From JAGTVG01 sp963820995 (GTDB taxonomy: Bacteria; Bacteroidota; Bacteroidia; Cytophagales; Cyclobacteriaceae), in contig CAWGCL010000011.1 of the NCBI GenBank assembly GCA_963820995.1, positions 124,001 to 188,000 of the forward strand: a DNA stretch of 64,000 nucleotides. Direction: 5' to 3'. Every line of letters starts with the position of its first letter. Positions within the stretch are counted from its first letter, which is position 1. The translations under genes and the position numbers were made by a program. Shown one piece after another: positions 59,855-64,000 of the stretch. The notes under the pieces are model-generated. The model saw only the letters and a program-made list of their open reading frames with translations. It was not told the origin of the DNA and did not search any database.

Positions 59855-59939
59855 AGAGGGTTGGCGGAGTGGTCGAACGCGGCGGTCTTGAAAACCGTTG
59901 TACCTCGGGGTACCGGGGGTTCGAATCCCTCACCCTCTG
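59855..59939 (+). tRNA. tRNA-Ser (anticodon UGA)
   Basis: An 85-base tRNA with a long variable arm. Acceptor: AGAGGGT (59855-59861) pairs with ACCCTCT (59932-59938); discriminator G at 59939; no encoded CCA. Anticodon arm: GCGGT-CTTGAAA-ACCGT, with anticodon TGA. Variable arm TACCTCGGGGTA is typical of serine tRNAs. T arm: GGGGG-TTCGAAT-CCCTC. It reads UCA (and by wobble other UCN) codons. Its 3' end and the following terminator are duplicated downstream. Confidence 0.95.
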
Positions 59940-59974
59940 CAAGGCAAAAGCCTGGCACGAAGTGCCGGGCTTTT
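59929..59974 (+). repeat. tRNA 3'-end/terminator direct repeat, copy 1 (possible attachment site)
   Basis: 46 bases: CTCACCCTCTGC, the last bases of the tRNA, followed by the terminator hairpin. It is repeated with a single mismatch (G59944/A60229) at 60214-60259, and the first 12 bases a third time at 60417-60428. Duplication of a tRNA 3' end is the usual mark of integrase-mediated insertion at tRNA genes. Confidence 0.75.
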
Positions 59975-59976
59975 TT
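59946..59976 (+). terminator. Terminator after tRNA-Ser
   Basis: AAAAGCCTGGCAC and GTGCCGGGCTTTT form a 13-bp stem (one T-G pair) over a GAA loop, followed by two more T bases (six T run 59971-59976). Typical tRNA terminator of the phylum. A copy at 60226-60264 has a longer, perfect 18-bp stem but no T run. Confidence 0.85.
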
Positions 59977-60049
59977 AATTTAAGATGTGCTGCAAGCTTG
60001 CTTGCATAAACAGATGAAATTAAAAAAGTAGGATTCGCAAAGCGAACCT

Positions 60050-60226
60050 GGCTTTTGGCTTAAGCTCCTCACCAAAAGGGATCGCTTCAATCCCGCAAAG
60101 CGGGAGAGGAGCAATCCCTATTTATCTATTAGTTCGGGAGCTTACCCTGCTCACTTCGCTTCCCGGCCCCTCGTTGAAAATCTCCACCGGACATTTTCTG
60201 ATCACTCGGTCCTCTCACCCTCTGCA
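60050..60226 (+). repeat. 177-bp direct repeat, copy 1
   Basis: 177 bases repeated 203 bases downstream at 60253-60429 with only two mismatches (60058 and 60200). It contains the small palindrome TCCCGCAAAGCGGGA and ends in CTCACCCTCTGCA, the tRNA-derived core. No gene is seen inside. The near identity implies a recent duplication. Confidence 0.85.
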
Positions 60227-60259
60227 AGACAAAAGCCTGGCACGAAGTGCCGGGCTTTT
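60214..60259 (+). repeat. tRNA 3'-end/terminator direct repeat, copy 2
   Basis: Second copy of the 46-base repeat, 285 bases after the first. It is not preceded by a tRNA body; only the last 12 tRNA bases are present. Extended to 60226-60264 it forms an 18-bp perfect hairpin (AAGACAAAAGCCTGGCAC with its complement). Confidence 0.75.
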
Positions 60260-60429
60260 GTCTTAAGCTCCTCACCAAAAGGGATCGCTTCAATCCCGCA
60301 AAGCGGGAGAGGAGCAATCCCTATTTATCTATTAGTTCGGGAGCTTACCCTGCTCACTTCGCTTCCCGGCCCCTCGTTGAAAATCTCCACCGGACATTTT
60401 CTAATCACTCGGTCCTCTCACCCTCTGCA
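60253..60429 (+). repeat. 177-bp direct repeat, copy 2
   Basis: Second copy of the 177-base repeat. It also ends in CTCACCCTCTGCA, after which the sequence departs to the terminator at 60453. A 203-base tandem unit (hairpin plus repeat body) explains the spacing. Confidence 0.85.
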
Positions 60430-60452
60430 TCTTAAACATAATATGCTACTAT

Positions 60453-60485
60453 ACCCTTTAAATTTAACCGTTTAAGGGGTTTTTT
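60453..60485 (+). terminator. Rho-independent terminator-like hairpin
   Basis: ACCCTTTAAA (60453-60462) pairs with TTTAAGGGGT (60471-60480, one T-G pair) over an 8-base loop, then a T run (60480-60485). It may be the original terminator of the tRNA, left behind the duplicated segments. Confidence 0.65.
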
Positions 60486-60573
60486 ATTTTTTAGCCAACC
60501 AAATATTACCATCAAATGCAAATCAAATGACACCAAGATGGTAACTAGTCATAGTTTTTACTGGTAACTTATC

Positions 60574-60708
60574 ATGGAAGGAAATATTATGATACAGGCA
60601 ATTGCTAGAGCAGGCATGGTTATTTTGATTAATTGTCGAACAGTTGTATTCAAGTTTCGGATTTCTAAGAAAGAGGATTCTGAAAGTTATTGGAAATTAG
60701 ACGGTTAG
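60574..60708 (+). CDS. Possible 44-residue hypothetical protein
   Basis: An ATG-started frame of 44 codons (starts MEGNIMIQAIARAGMVILIN, ends YWKLDG) in the 305-base gap between the repeats and the acyltransferase gene. No family is recognised and no promoter is evident. It could be chance or a remnant. Apart from it and the terminator at 60453, I see nothing in 60430-60734. Confidence 0.2.
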   Translation: MEGNIMIQAIARAGMVILINCRTVVFKFRISKKEDSESYWKLDG

Positions 60709-60734
60709 CAAATAGTCGATTTATAACCGGTTGA

Positions 60735-61826
60735 TTAGGCAGATTTCGTACGAATTTTTGCTTCTCCGGTTTTGTTGAAGTTCCATTTTAACCCAAACAA
60801 AGGCCTCAGGAAACAGATCCTCTTGACAATGAATTCATAAATCAGGAAGCACACGATACCGGTAAACACAATGATGGATATGAATTTTAGCATTATCGGT
60901 ATGTCCATCGGTAAAATGATCATAGCCCCGGCATACAATACAAACATGTGAATGATATACACAGGGTAGGCAGCCCGGCTTAAATAGCTTAAAGTAGAGC
61001 CCGGCTTGTTCAGGTATTTGTACCCGAACCCGAAAACCGCAAAGATCCAGCAATTGGATTCGATGGCCATGAGATAACCGGGTGATTTCAGTTCAAATAC
61101 CATCAACCGTATGATGTACAAAGCTATAGCTATACCGATGTAAAGCCACCTCCACTTCAGAACGGTTTGCCGGAAAGTCTTACCACTGTACACAAAAAGA
61201 AAACCGAAAAAGAAAGCCAGAAGCCCGAGGAAGAAGCCATGCCACGTCTGAGCATACATTTCAAAGACTTGGGGCCTGACAACTATGGTTTCAAGGACAA
61301 AAAAGACCGATATGGACATAGGCCCTATTGGATTACTCATAAAAGATGATAACCCTTTCATGAACCTGCCCTCCTCAATTTTCTTCAGGTAGAAAAAGAG
61401 AGGAAGCAGCAACAGCACATATATGAAAATGTTACCAAGGAACCACAAATGTGCCGGATGTGCATTATAGCCTAAAGGAAGATTATAGTATTCCTGAAAC
61501 ACCAGGAAATGCAAGGGAGCGATGGCAATCATTCCGAAGAGGAATGGTAGAAGAATCCGCTTGCTACGCTCCAACAGCAATTCCTTCCAGTTTCGTTTCC
61601 GGATGGCAAAATAAACGCCCATACCGGAAACGTAGAAAAGGAAAGGGATACGCCATACGTTAAGCAAGGTCATTGGTTTCCACAAACTTTCCATCAGCTC
61701 TTCACTCCTGATAAATCCGATGAACATTGCCCAAGGCTGGAAAATGATGGCGATGTGATAAATTAATAACAAGCCGATCGCAATAACCCGTAACCAATCG
61801 ATATCATGTCTTCTTTCTGATGTCAT
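60735..61826 (-). CDS. Acyltransferase 3 family membrane protein
   Basis: A 363-residue integral membrane acyltransferase (AT3/NodX-OafA type). The N-terminus RRHDIDWLRVIAIGLLLIYH has the conserved Asp and His, followed by about ten TM helices. The RxxR-type motif is seen in KRNWKELLLERSKRILLPF. Typical ends AAYPVYIIHMFV and a C-terminal basic tail. The family adds acetyl or other acyl groups to polysaccharides, lipids or antibiotics at the membrane. It starts 22 bases after the ankyrin lipoprotein gene, so they form an operon. No soluble SGNH domain is attached. Substrate unknown. Confidence 0.86.
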   Translation of the reverse strand: MTSERRHDIDWLRVIAIGLLLIYHIAIIFQPWAMFIGFIRSEELMESLWKPMTLLNVWRIPFLFYVSGMGVYFAIRKRNWKELLLERSKRILLPFLFGMIAIAPLHFLVFQEYYNLPLGYNAHPAHLWFLGNIFIYVLLLLPLFFYLKKIEEGRFMKGLSSFMSNPIGPMSISVFFVLETIVVRPQVFEMYAQTWHGFFLGLLAFFFGFLFVYSGKTFRQTVLKWRWLYIGIAIALYIIRLMVFELKSPGYLMAIESNCWIFAVFGFGYKYLNKPGSTLSYLSRAAYPVYIIHMFVLYAGAMIILPMDIPIMLKFISIIVFTGIVCFLIYEFIVKRICFLRPLFGLKWNFNKTGEAKIRTKSA

Positions 61827-61848
61827 TATGGCATTATTTTTAAATTAA

Positions 61849-62421
61849 TTATTGTAGCATCATGGCAATAACCGGACGCGTTTTTTCGATTTCGTTTAAA
61901 TCAAGTTGCAATCCAAGCGGACTTAATTGTTGTTGGAGCATTTCATAGATGGGCTTTATCTCGATAAATGGACCCATCACACTTTCTCTTGGTGTCACAC
62001 CAAAGTTGTTTTTTGCAGTCTTATCTGCTTTGGCATCAATAAGCAGCTGTACGATTTCGACCCGACAAAAAAATGCGGCAGTGTGCAAGGCTGTAGCCCC
62101 ATCATTATTTTTAATGGTCAGATCTGCTTTAGCATCAATCAATGCTTTTGCAATATCTGTTTTGCCGAAGGCCACAGCAGAGATTAAAGGTGTTGAGCCG
62201 CTCATTTGATCTTTTATGTTGATATCGGTTCCTGCTTCTATATGTTGTTTAACGATTTCGAGATTGTGGGACATTATCGCTGTTTGAATGTCCATTTCAG
62301 GTTTGTCTACTCCGGATGTATTGTTTGGATCCTTGATGCTTTGGCTACAGGCTGGTAACAGAATAGCCACCAATACCAGGTTCATTAGTACTCTCAGAGA
62401 ATTGATTCTTAGTGTTTTCAT
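61849..62421 (-). CDS. Ankyrin-repeat lipoprotein
   Basis: A 190-residue protein. I start at ATG 62421, whose signal peptide (SLRVLMNLVLVAILLPAC) has an LPAC lipobox; an ATG six codons earlier (62439) is an alternative. The mature part has about four ankyrin repeats: DIQTAIMSHNLEIVKQHIEA, MSGSTPLISAVAFGKTDIAK, DGATALHTAAFFCRVEIVQL, and a final partial one. The TPLxxA and ALHTAA hallmarks are clear. Ankyrin repeats bind proteins, so a periplasmic or outer-membrane partner is likely. It is the first gene of an operon with the acyltransferase and is divergent from the AraC-cyclase gene. Confidence 0.84.
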   Translation of the reverse strand: MKTLRINSLRVLMNLVLVAILLPACSQSIKDPNNTSGVDKPEMDIQTAIMSHNLEIVKQHIEAGTDINIKDQMSGSTPLISAVAFGKTDIAKALIDAKADLTIKNNDGATALHTAAFFCRVEIVQLLIDAKADKTAKNNFGVTPRESVMGPFIEIKPIYEMLQQQLSPLGLQLDLNEIEKTRPVIAMMLQ

Positions 62422-62629
62422 GATCTTAATTTTTTGCATTTGAATTTATATTTTTGTTTTACAAAGGTCAGGAAGGAGTGATAGTGAGACCTATGAGCTA
62501 TGCAGCCAAATCCATAAAGTTTGCGGAAATCGTAAAAACTATGGAGCCGGGATATAAATTATGGCGCAAACATTGAATCTTCACCGTAAGATAAAAATAC
62601 GAATAGTGTAGGTTTGCTATAAATTTTGC

Positions 62630-62637
62630 TAATTTTG
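62630..62637 (+). promoter_or_regulatory. Candidate -7 box (TAATTTTG)
   Basis: TAATTTTG fits TAnnTTTG and ends 15 bases before the ATG of the AraC-cyclase gene. TTTG at 62613-62616 lies 13 bases upstream, too close for an ideal -33 box. Low-to-moderate support. Confidence 0.35.
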
Positions 62638-62652
62638 AATTTACCCAAAAGC

Positions 62653-64000
62653 CATGTCAGACGCATCTTTCAACAGCGAGAACTTTGTGGATCAGGCCGA
62701 ATCCATCATCCTGGAGAAGGTCTCAAATGAACAATTCGGTGTTTCTGAACTGGCAGAAGCAATGAATACGAGCCGTTCCAACCTGCTCAGAAAGATCAAG
62801 ATAGACACCGGGCTTTCAGCAAGTCAGTTCATTCGTCAGGTTCGTTTGGAAAAAGGTATAGAGATACTTGGACAGACTACGTTGACTGTTTCGGAAGTCT
62901 CATTCAATGTTGGCTTTGGGAGTACTTCCTATTTTATCAAATGTTTCAGGGAATATTATGGATATCCGCCCGGTGAGGTTGGTAGGAGAGGAGATGTTGC
63001 TAAAAGTCAGGGTGTCCCAACTGCCAGACAGCGACAGTTGGCTGCCATTATGTTCACCGATATTGAGGGATATACTTCTCTCATGCAAAAGGATGAAAGT
63101 AAAGCTATTGCTTACAGAGACCGACACAGAGAAGTTTTTGATTTCACAACCAGGAAATTTAACGGACGTATCCTTCAGTATTATGGTGATGGTACTTTAA
63201 GCACATTCCCAAGTGCCATTGATGCTGTGCAATGTGGAATTGAAATGCAGCTTGCTTTCAGGAAGGAGGAACCCAGGATACCAATCCGGATTGGTATCCA
63301 TACGGGTGACATTATTGTGACTGATCAAGATGTTATCGGGGATGGAGTTAATGTGGCTTCCCGAATTGAGGCATTAGCTAAAACAGGAAGCGTTTACATC
63401 TCTGAAAAGGTGTACGATGAAATCAAAAATCAACCTGAACTGCTAACGACCTCCATGGGCGTTCATACACTGAAGAATGTTACAAAATCCATGGAAGTTT
63501 ATGCTGTTTCAAATTATGAGCTTGGTAGCATTTCTACGCCGGATACAATAGTCGCGGGAGGTTCAGGAGGTAGTTCATTTATAAAATGGTTCATAATTAC
63601 TGTCGCTGTAATCTTCCTTGTGATCTTCACTTATTTCTCCGGTTTCTTTAATCGGGAATCAGGCTCTGATTCCATAGCGGGGATCGTTGACAAGTCCATT
63701 GCAGTGTTACCTTTTAAGAATGAGAGCAGTGATTCTTCGAATCTTTATTTTGTCAACGGTCTCATGGAATCTACGTTAAGCAACCTGCAGAAAATCAAAG
63801 ATCTGCGAGTGATCAGCCGATCCTCAGTAGAAAGATACAGAAACACAGATAAGACAATTCAGGAAATGGCTGAAGAACTCAAAGTCAACTACTTTGTAGC
63901 AGGTAGCGGGCAGAAGATTGGAGATCAGGTTTTACTTAATATTCAATTGATTGAAGCTTCCGGCGAAAGACAGATTTGGGCAAAGCAATACAGTCGTAGA
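62653..64000 (+). CDS. AraC-type HTH / class III adenylate cyclase / TolB-like fusion protein (runs off window)
   Basis: An open frame from ATG 62653 to the window end (449 codons so far, no stop). Residues about 10-108 are an AraC-type HTH domain (FGVSELAEAMNTSRSNLLRK; VSEVSFNVGFGSTSYFIKCF, YYGYPPGEV). Residues about 125-285 are a class III cyclase (LAAIMFTDIEGYTSLMQKD, ILQYYGDGTLSTF, VIGDGVNVASRIEAL). A TM helix (about 310-332) and a TolB-like domain (SIAVLPFKNESSDSSNLYF) follow; the edge cuts it, and TPRs probably come next. The closest relative in the window is the cyclase gene at 14-16.3 kb, which lacks the HTH. DNA-binding and cyclase domains on one membrane protein would allow control of transcription and cAMP by the same sensor. 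Confidence 0.86.

Noticed and set aside
59929..60429. Repeats after the tRNA as a CRISPR array
   Set aside because: Units are long (46 and 177 bases), only two or three copies, spacing is not uniform, and one unit is a terminator plus tRNA end. No cas genes.
60735..61826. Antisense reading frames over the acyltransferase and other genes
   Set aside because: They have no recognisable motifs and lie opposite genes with clear family features.

Overview
The window looks like a chromosomal segment of an uncultured Bacteroidota (Bacteroidetes). The sequence is moderately AT-rich. The family content is typical of that phylum: DUF5916 and DUF4838 proteins, two-domain FtsX permeases, an MG2/TonB-plug protein, FlgD-like tails, class III cyclase-TolB-TPR proteins and many Tat-exported oxidoreductases. 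The best promoter (ahead of the tRNA) has the Bacteroidota TTTG / TAnnTTTG layout. Many genes have no obvious Shine-Dalgarno sequence.

Layout. 0-5.7 kb: a left-truncated phosphoesterase, a badly frameshifted Tat-exported molybdopterin hydroxylase, and a sugar locus (xylose-isomerase-like TIM barrel facing a ROK kinase and a SIS protein). 6-16.3 kb: an FtsX permease, a DUF5916 surface protein, an Fe-S protein, an exported amidohydrolase and a cyclase-TolB-TPR regulator. 16.5-30.6 kb: a run of enzymes that are cytoplasmic in most bacteria but here mostly carry Tat or Sec signals (Gfo/Idh/MocA, TIM barrel, DegT aminotransferase, ceramidase-like hydrolase, DUF362, deacetylase, RidA, SelA-like PLP enzyme). 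Together they suggest catabolism of amino-sugar or amide substrates outside the cytoplasm.

30.7-51.7 kb is the most unusual part. Six PQQ-like beta-propeller proteins sharing a W/F-x-RG N-terminal signature, plus a remnant of another, surround or are interleaved with an Fe-S/flavin electron-transfer set: a membrane NHL protein, a tiny Tat Cys protein, a Tat polyferredoxin, a NapH/NosR-like membrane ferredoxin, a HydC-HydB (NuoEF)-type fusion, and a NuoG/GltD-like flavoprotein that has lost its NAD(P)H domain. From 33.3 to 44.7 kb the genes abut or overlap, so they are probably one operon. My reading is a complex that moves electrons between NAD(H) and the periplasm; its acceptor or donor is unknown. 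A GT4 glycosyltransferase and a LolD/FtsX-type exporter follow.

51.7-64 kb: a purple acid phosphatase, an MG2/TonB-plug protein, a DUF4838 gene and a DUF362 gene (both multiply frameshifted), tRNA-Ser(UGA) followed by duplicated tRNA-3'-end sequences and a 177-bp direct repeat, an ankyrin lipoprotein with an acyltransferase, and an AraC-HTH/adenylate-cyclase/TolB fusion that runs off the right edge.

Eight genes carry frameshifts. Some fall in homopolymers, so part of this may be sequencing error rather than gene decay.
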